Assembly: GCA_013152475.1 (NCBI GenBank)
Contig: JAADGH010000011.1
Coordinates: 24,209 to 88,208, forward strand
Direction of reading: 5' to 3'
Length of the DNA stretch: 64,000 nucleotides
DNA from: Planctomycetota bacterium
GTDB taxonomy: Bacteria > Planctomycetota > Brocadiia > JAADGH01
Position 1 is the first letter of the stretch. Every line of letters begins with the position of its first letter. Shown here piece by piece: positions 52,088 to 60,959 of this stretch. The position numbers and the translations under genes were made by a program. The notes beneath the pieces were generated by a model. That model was given only the letters and a program-made list of their open reading frames with translations. It was not told the origin of the DNA and searched no databases.

Positions 52088-54475
52088 GTGGAACGACGCG
52101 ATGTTTTGAGGATCATAATCGTAGCCGTGCTCCTCATTTTTGGCGTCTTTGCCACCTTGAGTCTTGTCACCCGCAACGATCAAGACCTGGGCGAGTACGG
52201 CGACTATCCCGCACTGCCCAAGGTCCAGAACTTCTGCGGCAAACCCGGCGCAGTCCTGGCCCAGGGCCTCCAGTGGACCTTCGGCACGGTGGCCATCTGC
52301 ATCCCCATCCTCGCCGTGCTCTGGGGCTTCGACATCATCCGCTGGGGACGGGTGAAGAACGCACACATCCGCGTCATCGGCGGACTGCTGTTCGTCCTCT
52401 CAACCACATCGCTCGCCAACCGCTGGACCGCAGGGGGGATTGTCGGCATGCTCGTCAACAAGTTTGTGGCGCGCTTTTTTCCTCTCCCGGTGGTTCATTT
52501 GCTCGCACTCATCGCACTCTTCCTCGCACTTCTTCTGCTGACGGAGCTGAGGCTCCTGGATTGGATACGTATTTTGGTTCGGGTCGCGCACCGCCACGCG
52601 CCCGGCAAAGAAACCGAAGAGCAGCCGGAGGAACACCCTGCCAGAGAGACGCCCCCCCCGCAACTCGCGGACCTTTTCGCCTCGCCTCAAGCGCCGGAAC
52701 TCGTTGCATCGGCCACCCCCGACCCGTCCGCGCCTGCCCTGCCCCAGGTGACCGCAGAGGCACCGAAGGCCCCCCTCCCCGATGTGCCCGACAAAGAACA
52801 AGCGGCACCTGAAGCAGAACCCGTCCACGCCGAATACATCCCGGAGCCGGAATTCGACGACGAGGAAAAAGACGGCCCTCCCCCGGAGGCGGCCCAACGG
52901 CAATCGGACGCGAGGCCGAAGTCGATTTCTCCAATTTTCACACGCCCCGATCCAAGCCCGAAACCTGCCCCCTCCCCCCGGAGGCCGCCAAGGCCGTATG
53001 CCTTGCCTTCGGTCGATCTCCTCGAACGCCACATCTCCTTCGACGGCTCGCAGCAGGAGCACCTGATCCGGGAAAAGGCCGCCGTCCTCGAAAACACGCT
53101 GAACCAGTTCAACATCGAGGCCAAGGTCGTCGAGATTCAGCGGGGGCCGGTCATCACACAATACGAGCTGGGCCTCGCGCCCGGCATCAAGGTGCAAAAG
53201 ATCATCAGTCTGGCCGACGACATCGCCATGGCCACCAAGGCGCCGAGTGTGCGCATTGTCGCGCCGATCCCGGGGAAATCGACGGTCGGCATCGAAGTGC
53301 CGAACACCCATCGCGAGATCGTCCGTCTGCGTGATGTCATCGAGACCTACTTCTCCGCCCCGCGGAAGCATGAGATCCCCATACTGCTCGGAAAGGACGC
53401 CGCCGGCGTGCCTCTTTTCTCGGACCTGGCGCAGATGCCCCATCTGCTCATCGCCGGCGCCACGGGCTCGGGGAAGTCCGTCTGCGTCAATTCCATCATC
53501 CTCAGCATCCTTATGACGAAGAGCCCCGACGAAGTGAAGCTCCTCCTCGTGGACCCGAAGATGGTCGAGCTCGCCTGCTTCAAGGACCTCCCCCATCTCC
53601 TCAGTCCCGTCGTTACCGACATGAAGCGCGCGGCGACGGTCCTCGAGTGGGCGTGCATGAAGATGGATGAGCGCTACGCCCTCCTCTCGCGTACGGGCGT
53701 GCGCAATATCGCCGCCTTCAACCAACTGGGCGAGGCCGAAATCAAGCGTATCCTGACCGAGGGCGACGCGGAGGCCAAGGTAGATGACGTGCCCTTCTCG
53801 CTGCCCCATCTCATTATTATCGTTGATGAGCTTGCCGATCTCATGATGATCGCCTCGAAGGAAGTGGAGGCGTCCATCACACGACTGTCACAGAAATCCC
53901 GCGCTGTTGGCATCCACCTGATTCTCGCCACCCAGCGGCCGTCGGTGGACGTCATTACCGGGCTGATCAAGGCCAACCTGCCCTCGCGGATATCGTTCAA
54001 GGTATCGTCCAAGATCGACTCGGGCGTGATTCTCGATCAGCGCGGCGCCGAGAAGCTCCTCGGCATGGGCGACATGCTCTTCCTGCCTCCCGGCACCTCT
54101 CGACTCGTGCGCGCGCAGGGAACGTTTGTGAGCGACGGCGAGATCAACGCCATCTGCGGGTCCGTACGGAAGCTGCGCGACCCGGAGTACGACATGCAGC
54201 TTGCCCAGTACCGCGTCGCCGCCCAGAAAAGCCCGGAGGAACGCGACATCCTCTACCCGGAGGCGGTGCGCATTGTCCTGCAGCACGAGCGCGGCTCCGT
54301 CTCCCTCCTCCAGCGCCGACTGGAGATCGGATACTCCCGGGCCGCTCGGCTGATCGACATGATGGCCGACGACGGGATCGTGGGCGAATACAAGGGCAGC
54401 CAAGCCCGCGACATCCTCATCAGCCTCGAAGAGTGGGAACGCCTCTACGAAGACCAATCCAACGGGAACCAATAG
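52088..54475 (+). CDS. ftsK: FtsK/SpoIIIE DNA translocase
   Basis: A 795-residue membrane-anchored DNA pump that clears and aligns chromosome ends at division. Four hydrophobic helices lie at about 7-28, 62-84, 94-112 and 117-155. A Pro/Glu-rich linker spans about 170-310. The motor shows AGATGSGKSVCVNSIILSIL (Walker A), LLLVDPKMVELACF, LIIIVDELADLMMIA (Walker B) and HLILATQRPSVDVITG. The gamma winged helix ends it (SVSLLQRRLEIGYSRAARLI). Start is GTG at 52088. Confidence 0.95.
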   Translation: MERRDVLRIIIVAVLLIFGVFATLSLVTRNDQDLGEYGDYPALPKVQNFCGKPGAVLAQGLQWTFGTVAICIPILAVLWGFDIIRWGRVKNAHIRVIGGLLFVLSTTSLANRWTAGGIVGMLVNKFVARFFPLPVVHLLALIALFLALLLLTELRLLDWIRILVRVAHRHAPGKETEEQPEEHPARETPPPQLADLFASPQAPELVASATPDPSAPALPQVTAEAPKAPLPDVPDKEQAAPEAEPVHAEYIPEPEFDDEEKDGPPPEAAQRQSDARPKSISPIFTRPDPSPKPAPSPRRPPRPYALPSVDLLERHISFDGSQQEHLIREKAAVLENTLNQFNIEAKVVEIQRGPVITQYELGLAPGIKVQKIISLADDIAMATKAPSVRIVAPIPGKSTVGIEVPNTHREIVRLRDVIETYFSAPRKHEIPILLGKDAAGVPLFSDLAQMPHLLIAGATGSGKSVCVNSIILSILMTKSPDEVKLLLVDPKMVELACFKDLPHLLSPVVTDMKRAATVLEWACMKMDERYALLSRTGVRNIAAFNQLGEAEIKRILTEGDAEAKVDDVPFSLPHLIIIVDELADLMMIASKEVEASITRLSQKSRAVGIHLILATQRPSVDVITGLIKANLPSRISFKVSSKIDSGVILDQRGAEKLLGMGDMLFLPPGTSRLVRAQGTFVSDGEINAICGSVRKLRDPEYDMQLAQYRVAAQKSPEERDILYPEAVRIVLQHERGSVSLLQRRLEIGYSRAARLIDMMADDGIVGEYKGSQARDILISLEEWERLYEDQSNGNQ

Positions 54476-54495
54476 CCCCAGGGACGGTGCCTCAC

Positions 54496-55791
54496 GTGGA
54501 TCATTCGAAAATCGCCATCGTCAGCTTCGGCTGCGCCAAGAACCTCGTGGACTCTGAAGAGCTCATGGGCCTGATCGGCACGGCCGGCGGTGTCGTCTGT
54601 GACCGCGCCGAGGACGCCGACATCCTCATCGTCAATACCTGCGGCTTCATCGAGGAGGCAAAGCAGGAATCCATCCGGTATATCCTCGATGCCCTGCACC
54701 TGAAGAAGACAAATCCGTCCCTTCGGGTCATCGTGACAGGCTGCCTCGCGCAGCGCTATGCCGAGGCCCTTCGCAGTGATGTCCCCGAGGTCGATGCCAT
54801 CATCGGCCTTCGAGACTTCGACAAGGTCCTGGCCGCCTGCCGCCTGCCCCCCCCCGCCGGGACAACGGGGCGCCTCCGCCTCACCCCGCGGCACTACGCG
54901 TATCTGAAAGTTTCGGAGGGGTGCAACAATCGGTGTAGTTACTGCGCCATCCCCTCCATTCGCGGTCCCCTCCAAAGCACGCCCATGGACTCGATCCTCG
55001 CCCAAGCCCGGGAGCTTGCGGCCGACGGGACGATCGAACTGAATCTCGTCGGGCAGGACACGGCCGCCTACGGTCTCGACATGGCAGGACGCGCTCTGCT
55101 CCCCGAGCTTCTCGCACGACTGCACGACATCGACGGGCTTCAGTGGATCCGCGTCCTCTATACCCATCCCCGTCACTTGACGGATGAGATCATCCAGGCC
55201 ATGGCAAGTCACGAGAAGGTGTGTCCATACATCGACCTCCCCATCCAGCACATCAACGGCCGCATCCTGACCGCCATGAACCGGAAGATCGAGGCGTCTG
55301 CAATCAAAGAACGGATCGCGGCGGTTCGCTCCGTCATGCCGGGCGTGTTCATCCGCACGTCGATCATCGTCGGCTTCCCCGGCGAGACCGACGCCGAGTT
55401 CCAAGAGCTCCTTGCGTTCGTTCGAGAGACACGATTCGAGCGCCTCGGCGCGTTTGCCTATTCCCGGGAGAAAGGGACGGCGGCCTTCGCCCTCCCCGAC
55501 CAGGTGCCCGAGGAGATCAAAGACGAGCGACTGGACCGGCTCATGACATGCCAGCAGGAGATTGCCTTCCGGGTCAACCGGGGCTTGATCGGGATGCGCG
55601 TACCGGTTATCCTGGATCGGCCCTCGGACGATTCACCGGACGTATGGGAGGGCCGGACGCAGGGCGATGCGCCCGACGTGGACGGGATGATCTACATCAC
55701 CGGCCCGAACCTGCGCGCGGGTCGAATCGTCACGGTCCGCATCACCGGAACGGAGGGATACGACCTTGTCGGCGAGTATGAAGATAGCTGA
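54496..55791 (+). CDS. rimO: Ribosomal protein S12 methylthiotransferase RimO
   Basis: A 431-residue radical SAM enzyme that methylthiolates an Asp of ribosomal protein S12. The N-terminal domain holds its cluster cysteines in VSFGCAKNLVDSE, VNTCGFIEEAKQES and VTGCLAQRYAE. The radical SAM motif is SEGCNNRCSYCAIPSIRG (Cx3Cx2C). A TRAM domain closes the protein (PVILDRPSDDSPDVWEGRTQ). SFGCAKNLVDSE distinguishes RimO from MiaB. Start GTG at 54496 is preferred; GTG at 54487 is possible. Confidence 0.94.
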   Translation: MDHSKIAIVSFGCAKNLVDSEELMGLIGTAGGVVCDRAEDADILIVNTCGFIEEAKQESIRYILDALHLKKTNPSLRVIVTGCLAQRYAEALRSDVPEVDAIIGLRDFDKVLAACRLPPPAGTTGRLRLTPRHYAYLKVSEGCNNRCSYCAIPSIRGPLQSTPMDSILAQARELAADGTIELNLVGQDTAAYGLDMAGRALLPELLARLHDIDGLQWIRVLYTHPRHLTDEIIQAMASHEKVCPYIDLPIQHINGRILTAMNRKIEASAIKERIAAVRSVMPGVFIRTSIIVGFPGETDAEFQELLAFVRETRFERLGAFAYSREKGTAAFALPDQVPEEIKDERLDRLMTCQQEIAFRVNRGLIGMRVPVILDRPSDDSPDVWEGRTQGDAPDVDGMIYITGPNLRAGRIVTVRITGTEGYDLVGEYEDS

Positions 55792-55806
55792 CCGAACAGG
55801 AATGTG

Positions 55807-55974
55807 ATGACTCTTGCGAATGCCCTGACAAACTCCAGGCCTATTTTCGAGGCCACGCTGTTGCGCAACCTCGCGCTGGCGAACCGCAGCGGCGCCACTT
55901 GCACAGCATTGGTCTCCACAAATCTCTCCTTGCACCACGCGGCTCCGGAGGGAAGTAAACTCCATGCTGCGTAG
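55807..55974 (+). other. Possible 55-codon reading frame between rimO and pgpA
   Basis: An ATG at 55807 with AGGA seven bases upstream opens a frame that ends at TAG (55972-55974), eleven bases inside pgpA. The first residues, MTLANALTNSR, resemble the start of phosphatidylglycerophosphate synthase PgsA (the LPNALTLLR type), but no membrane helices follow. It could be a remnant of pgsA, a short coupling peptide for pgpA, or chance. Confidence 0.25.
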
Positions 55975-56419
55975 ATGCCTCTCGACCTGCTGCTATTTCG
56001 GCGACCTTCCCCTGATGCCCGGCACGTGGGGCACGCTGCCCGCCGTTCTACTTTACATCCTTGCGTGGAACATGTCCTGCCCGTCGCTCGTAATCCTGCC
56101 GATCCTTGCGCTGTCATGCGTTGTGGCGGTGTCCCTGGGAAGCTGGGCGGAGAGGGAGGCCGGGAGGAAAGACCCGAGTTGGTTCTGCCTCGATGAGTTC
56201 GCGGGCTATCTCATCGCCGGGCTGTTCGTCGACCTGGGCTCGCCCTATGCCGCGGCTTCATGTATCTTCCTGGCGGCGCGGCTGTTCGACATACTGAAGC
56301 CTTGGCCTGTTCGCAAACTCGAAAAATTGCCCGGCGGGTGGGGCATCCTGTTCGATGACGTGCTGGCTGGCATCTATGCGAACGTCTTTTTGCAGATCCT
56401 CTCGCGCGTCCTTGCCTAA
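55964..56419 (+). CDS. pgpA: Phosphatidylglycerophosphatase A
   Basis: A 151-residue membrane phosphatase turning phosphatidylglycerophosphate into phosphatidylglycerol. The N-terminus has GDLPLMPGTWGTLPAVLLY (P-G-T-x-G-T motif). WFCLDEFAGYLIAGLFVDLG carries the conserved D-E metal site. LAARLFDILKPWPVRKLEKL and GWGILFDDVLAGIYANV complete it. Three to four membrane segments fit the family. GGAGGGAAG precedes the ATG. It is the last gene of the plus-strand run. Confidence 0.94.
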   Translation: MLRRCLSTCCYFGDLPLMPGTWGTLPAVLLYILAWNMSCPSLVILPILALSCVVAVSLGSWAEREAGRKDPSWFCLDEFAGYLIAGLFVDLGSPYAAASCIFLAARLFDILKPWPVRKLEKLPGGWGILFDDVLAGIYANVFLQILSRVLA

Positions 56420-56460
56420 CGTCCCGGCCACGATCCTCGCACGAGCGCGAATCCCCCTTC

Positions 56461-56567
56461 ACCCTGTTGTGTGCCAACGATTCTCTTCTTTCGTGCCCTT
56501 CGTGGTTGGGGTGGTTCTCGCGGTGTCGAAGACACGCTCAAACGAGTTTGGGCGTGGCACACAGGGT
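56461..56567. repeat. Structured intergenic element between convergent genes
   Basis: The arms ACCCTGTTGTGTGCCAACG (56461-56479) and CGTGGCACACAGGGT (56553-56567) pair with small bulges. Between them lie GTGTCGAAGACAC (hairpin, 56523-56535), CAAACGAGTTTG (hairpin, about 56539-56550) and TTCGTGCCCTTCGTGGTT. The whole could fold as a multi-branched RNA or serve as a terminator for both convergent units. Confidence 0.5.
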
Positions 56568-56574
56568 CAGGCAA

Positions 56575-57045
56575 TCATTGGGTTGTCGGTTCGGCCGATA
56601 GGTCGAGGACGAGGGCGATTTCGTCGCAGTCGGGGAAGTGGGGGCAGCGCACGCATTCGGCCCAGATCTTGTGCGGTAACCTCTCTTTGCCGACGCGCTT
56701 GAAGCCGAGTTTTTCGAAAAATTCCGGCCGGAAGGTGAGGGTGAATACGCGCGGCACGCCGAGCGAACGGGCCTCTTCGATGCAGATGCGAACGAGCTCC
56801 GATCCAATCCTCTTCCCCTGGTGTTCCTCGGCGACGGCAAGCGAAGAGACCTCGCAGAGGTCCTCCCACATGATCCGCAGGGCGACGCAGCCCACGACCC
56901 TCCCCCCCTCCTCCCAGACGGAGAAGTCGCGCAGGTTTTCATACAGCTCGCTCAGCGACCGTGCCAGCATGAGCTCCTTTTTCGCATGGTGATTGATGAG
57001 CGCGTGGATGTCTTTCACGTCAGCGATCTTGGCCTTCCGAATCAT
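56575..57045 (-). CDS. Short GNAT acetyltransferase, N-acetylglutamate-synthase-like
   Basis: A 156-residue single-domain acetyltransferase. MIRKAKIADVKDIHALINHH starts it, LAVAEEHQGKRIGSELVRIC is the acetyl-CoA loop (motif A), and FTLTFRPEFFEKLGFKRV follows. The C-terminal CVRCPHFPDCDEIAL is typical of short ArgA-type enzymes acting alone in arginine synthesis. ATG at 57045 has GAGGAAAGGGA upstream and overlaps the DUF4091 gene stop (ATGA). The exact substrate is inferred. Confidence 0.85.
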   Translation of the reverse strand: MIRKAKIADVKDIHALINHHAKKELMLARSLSELYENLRDFSVWEEGGRVVGCVALRIMWEDLCEVSSLAVAEEHQGKRIGSELVRICIEEARSLGVPRVFTLTFRPEFFEKLGFKRVGKERLPHKIWAECVRCPHFPDCDEIALVLDLSAEPTTQ

Positions 57046-60000
57046 TCCCTTTCCTCGCCTAAAGCCTTTGACAGCGCAACAATCCGGTCGGCCAGCCAGC
57101 GTCGCATGCGCTGGTAGTCGCCGGGGCCGAGGGCCTTCATGAGTTTTGGCGCGGTCGGTCCCTTTTCGAGAAGCTCCCCCTTGATCGTCTCCAACACCTG
57201 CACGGCGTCGGAGACCTCCTGGTCCGCCGCCCCCTTCTTTTTCGCTTTTGCAACCAACCGCTCCAGGGTAAAGAGATACTTCATGTCGTCCACTCCCTCG
57301 CGATAGCCCTCCCACTGCACCGTCGGTATGGGCCGGCCGTCGTCGGGGTGCGGGTAGACGAAAATGCACTCCTCACACGCTCGCCCGTCGGTGTCCGTAT
57401 CGTCGAAGGGGTCGTTCCCGTAGGCCATGTAGCACCACGGCATGTGGACCCGGTACGGCGCGAGCCAGAAGTAGAACCCATTCACCAGGCGAGTGAACTC
57501 CCCGCGTCCCTGCTCGTAGGAGAACACGCCGTTGTAGTAGAACCACGCCTCGTCGCCGCTTGCGGCGATCTCGGCCGCGAGTTTGCCGAAGCCCCCCGTC
57601 TTCTCGACATAGGCATCGGCCGTGCCGCCGTGGTAGCAGCGAACGTCCGTGACGGCGTCAATCGCGGGGTCCTGCATCGGCTCGACCGTGGTGGTGACAA
57701 AGACCTTCGTGTCGGGGACCTCATGAATCCACGTTGCAAGCTGTTTGTAGAGGTCCGTGCGCCCGTGGGAGAAGGGCTCGTCGATGGGATAGAACAGCAT
57801 GGGCGGGGCCTTCTTCCCGTCCCAGAGTGCCTTGATCGCTTCCACGGCCTGGACATAGAGAGCGCGCTTGGCGTCGTCGGCCGCGGCCCGTCGGACCAGT
57901 TTTCGGGTCTTGGCATCGCGGATGGAGTAGCCGATCCGGCAGCTCACGGGGATCGGGCCGCGCAGCCCGGCCCTGGCCACATCCGTGATGAGCCGTTCGA
58001 GGCCCCGCAGGTCGAACGTCAAATTGTCGCCGTCCAGGAGCGGGGTCACATAGACCCACCCGTTCACGGTCTCAACGCCGTGCGCGCGCCAGTCACGGGC
58101 ATAGTCCGGCCTGCCCACAGGGGCGCAGCCGGCATATACGCCGAATCGTTTTCGGGGAGACTTGTTCAGCCTGATGGGGAGGACGTCGAGCGCGATCTTG
58201 ACGTCGCGCTCGGGGCCCCGTTCGGGCTGGATGAGTATCTTCCCCTCGTACTTTCCCGGCAGCAGATCGTCCGGGACCTTCATGGTGATCCAAATCTGCC
58301 GAAAGGTCTTCGCGGCCATTCGGATGCTGTGGAACGACTCGATCGTCTCCGGCGAGATGATCAGGCGATCGGCGGGTTCGGCGTACATGGTTCGCTTGAA
58401 GAGTAACCGCACGGCCCGGACATCCATGTCCTCCGCCGGAATCTCGCCGCCAAGGCCCGCCAGTTCCTCAGCCGTGACCTGGACCTCGCCGATATCCGCG
58501 TTTGCGAAAATGGTGAAGGTCATCGGCTCGTACTCCCCCGGCGACGCGAAGACTTCGATCTTCTTGTTCAGCATCTGCAGTCGCGGCGGGCGATCCGGGT
58601 GGGCCGGCGACAGACACTCGCCCGCGTAGACGGCATAAGCCTCCTCCTCTGCGCCGGGAAGAGGAAAGTGATAGGAATACGGATTGATGTTCTTCAACGT
58701 GATCGGCGCGAGGACGGTCTCGCCCGTTACCTCGACGGACCCGGCAACCGGTTCGTGGCGTGGGGATGTGACCACCACGAAGTACTTCCCCGGAGAGATG
58801 TTGTTGAACGCGAAGCGCCCGGCGGTATCGGTGAGTGCGCGCTCGGCCCCCAGCCACACATCCACCCCCCCCGCCGTGCCGTTCCGGTCCAAAACGCGTC
58901 CGGCGACCGTTGTCTTCGGCTCGGCTGCGGCCGGCGGCGGGCCTTCAAACACAATGTAGCCGAACTTCTCCTGCCTGTGGAAGGCGCCCCCCGTATAGGC
59001 CCAGGCGCTGAGCTCGTCGCGGGACTTCTGCTCACGGTTCAGATTGATCCGCCAAACCGCCCCCGGCGTTGGGCGCTTCACGGTCAATGTCGCAAAGGGT
59101 ATGGCCATCTCCACGGTCCAGGACTTTTCGTCGTTCGACGTCGCGACGCTCACCTCGCCGTTCCACGACGACTTCCGCGCAAAGGCATCGAAGATCACGC
59201 CGGTGAGATTGACGATGAACTGATAGTACTCGCCCGACTCGGCTGCGGTTCGAATGAAGACCTCGACACAGTCGTCGAGCCAGACGCTGTCGTCCCGGTC
59301 CTTGCCCTGCGCGATGATCTTGTTCATCTCGGCCTGCATGCAACGAAAGCCGATGCAGAGGTGCTCCGGGTCGTAGGTCACGTAGGCATAGGTCCTGTCC
59401 CTGGGCCGCACCCCCGCGCCGCTCCCCCACAGGCGCACCCGTGTCGCCATGTGCCAGGCGGGATCGTCCAGTTTTCCATCGATCTCCAACGGGGCGAGGG
59501 ACTGCCTCACGCACATGGCGGGGACCGGCTTGCGGATTTTGGATGCGGGGTCCACGGCAAGGGTCGCATTGGGCCTGATCCCCTCCTCGAACTTGATGTC
59601 ATCCAGCAGCAACTCCCCCACCAATCCCCTGCACCCAATCCAAAGACGCGCGTAGGCGGCGTCATCCGGGGCAGTCGCCGTGCCTTCGAAGGTCTGCCAG
59701 TCGAACCCCGGCTCGTTGTGTGTGATGATCTCCTGTTCGGCCTTTACCTTGCCGGGCCGGTTGGACTTGCCTTTCTTGCCGTCGCGCGGCCCAAGCCACT
59801 CGATCTTCCCCGCAAGGGCGGAGCCGTCCTTCTCGGACAGTTTGCCCGCGCTGCATTTTGCATGGACAATGACGCGATACTCGCGGCCCGGCACAACACG
59901 CAACACGTCGGACCTCAATGCGGTCGAGACCGCCTGGCCCTCCTTGGACGATCTGAGCATCAACGCACGTGCGCCGGAATGGACATCGTCGATCTCCATT

Positions 60001-60194
60001 CGGACGTACGGCGGCGAGAATGTCCAGTTCAGAATCTTCCCCTCCGTCACGGGGAAATTGCGCTCGAAGCCGCCGTTTTTGAGGAGGTTTGTGTAGACAA
60101 TCTCCTCGGGCTGTGCCGCGGCGGACATGGCCCCGACGCAGACCATTGCTGCGGCGACCATCCCAAATCGTATTCGCGAAAACGGCGACGTCAT
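57042..60194 (-). CDS. Secreted multidomain DUF4091 glycosidase-like protein
   Basis: A 1050-residue exported protein (signal peptide MTSPFSRIRFGMVAAAMVC, cleavage near SAAAQ). Residues 30-210 resemble a carbohydrate-binding jelly roll (NLLKNGGFERNFPVTEGKIL). Residues 220-415 look like a CBM9/DOMON-type domain (LEIDGKLDDPAWHMATRVRL). About 430-505 is a CarboxypepD_reg-like fold (VDVWLGAERALTDTAGRFAF). The rest is the DUF4091 hydrolase-like barrel: PMLFYPIDEPFSHGRTDL carries a D-E pair, and VNGFYFWLAPYRVHMPWCYM and WEGYREGVDDMKYLFTLERL are typical. It is ATGA-coupled to both neighbours. Substrate unknown; glycan processing outside the cell is likely. Confidence 0.8.
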   Translation of the reverse strand: MTSPFSRIRFGMVAAAMVCVGAMSAAAQPEEIVYTNLLKNGGFERNFPVTEGKILNWTFSPPYVRMEIDDVHSGARALMLRSSKEGQAVSTALRSDVLRVVPGREYRVIVHAKCSAGKLSEKDGSALAGKIEWLGPRDGKKGKSNRPGKVKAEQEIITHNEPGFDWQTFEGTATAPDDAAYARLWIGCRGLVGELLLDDIKFEEGIRPNATLAVDPASKIRKPVPAMCVRQSLAPLEIDGKLDDPAWHMATRVRLWGSGAGVRPRDRTYAYVTYDPEHLCIGFRCMQAEMNKIIAQGKDRDDSVWLDDCVEVFIRTAAESGEYYQFIVNLTGVIFDAFARKSSWNGEVSVATSNDEKSWTVEMAIPFATLTVKRPTPGAVWRINLNREQKSRDELSAWAYTGGAFHRQEKFGYIVFEGPPPAAAEPKTTVAGRVLDRNGTAGGVDVWLGAERALTDTAGRFAFNNISPGKYFVVVTSPRHEPVAGSVEVTGETVLAPITLKNINPYSYHFPLPGAEEEAYAVYAGECLSPAHPDRPPRLQMLNKKIEVFASPGEYEPMTFTIFANADIGEVQVTAEELAGLGGEIPAEDMDVRAVRLLFKRTMYAEPADRLIISPETIESFHSIRMAAKTFRQIWITMKVPDDLLPGKYEGKILIQPERGPERDVKIALDVLPIRLNKSPRKRFGVYAGCAPVGRPDYARDWRAHGVETVNGWVYVTPLLDGDNLTFDLRGLERLITDVARAGLRGPIPVSCRIGYSIRDAKTRKLVRRAAADDAKRALYVQAVEAIKALWDGKKAPPMLFYPIDEPFSHGRTDLYKQLATWIHEVPDTKVFVTTTVEPMQDPAIDAVTDVRCYHGGTADAYVEKTGGFGKLAAEIAASGDEAWFYYNGVFSYEQGRGEFTRLVNGFYFWLAPYRVHMPWCYMAYGNDPFDDTDTDGRACEECIFVYPHPDDGRPIPTVQWEGYREGVDDMKYLFTLERLVAKAKKKGAADQEVSDAVQVLETIKGELLEKGPTAPKLMKALGPGDYQRMRRWLADRIVALSKALGEERE

Positions 60195-60838
60195 GACTGC
60201 TCTTCTCCGATTTGTCCCTGTTCGCCATCGCGGCCGGGCGGTCCCACAGGAACGGGCTGGGGCCTCACCTCCTCCTCGCTCAGCCAGCACTGCGAAATCA
60301 CGCCAAGCCAAAAGAGGCACACGAATAGTATCACGTAGGACAGAGGGTATGCAAACATATCCATCCCCGACGCGTCAGGCGGAAGCCGCCGGAAGAACAC
60401 GGCCAGCGCGTGGGTAATGCTCCATGCCCCCGTGATGCACGTGCCGACGATCACCATGGGGCGGAAGAACCGCACCGCAAGCCCACCCAGAAGCAGGAAG
60501 CCAAACAGCGCCCAAAATATGAACACCGCCTCGCTCTGGAAGTAGCTCGAGGAGATGAAGCCTACGCCCGCGCCGCATATCCCACCGAGGATGAAGACCG
60601 CCACCTTCTGCAGCGGTACGGCAAGCAGTGCGAACACGGTCCCCCCCACGAGTGCCGGAATGAACGCAGGGTACCCCCATGTCTGCGCCACGATGGCGGT
60701 TCCCACCCCCCCCACAAGCGCCGCCGCCATGGTCAGGGTGAATCGGTAAAGCTGCCATCCCCAAAAGAGATAGACCAAGCCCACCACTGCATAGAATCCG
60801 GAGGGGACGCTGACGACAAGGTAAATGAAGTGATCCAC
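60191..60838 (-). CDS. Multi-spanning membrane protein (DUF4203/TMEM198-like)
   Basis: A 215-residue protein with about seven hydrophobic helices, several with small-residue repeats (ALVGGVGTAIVAQTWGYPAF, VFILGGICGAGVGF). The glycine-rich paired helices resemble DUF4203/TMEM198 proteins, whose function is not settled. A hydrophilic Pro/Gly/Glu tail of about 35 residues follows. It heads an operon with the DUF4091 protein and the GNAT, with ATGA overlaps at each junction. Confidence 0.75.
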   Translation of the reverse strand: MDHFIYLVVSVPSGFYAVVGLVYLFWGWQLYRFTLTMAAALVGGVGTAIVAQTWGYPAFIPALVGGTVFALLAVPLQKVAVFILGGICGAGVGFISSSYFQSEAVFIFWALFGFLLLGGLAVRFFRPMVIVGTCITGAWSITHALAVFFRRLPPDASGMDMFAYPLSYVILFVCLFWLGVISQCWLSEEEVRPQPVPVGPPGRDGEQGQIGEEQS

Positions 60839-60882
60839 CGACCCGGTTCTGGAAAATGATGCCGCGAATACAAGACTGCCTG

Positions 60883-60912
60883 ATTCTATACGCCAACCCG
60901 CCTATGCGTCAA
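60883..60912 (-). promoter_or_regulatory. Promoter of the membrane protein/DUF4091/GNAT operon
   Basis: Minus strand: TTGACG (60907-60912), an 18-base spacer and TAGAAT (60883-60888), about 40 bases before the ATG at 60838. Confidence 0.6.
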
Positions 60913-60959
60913 GAGCAATCCGCCCCGGTCGATTCGCGCTGTCTGTGCGACGGTTCAAT

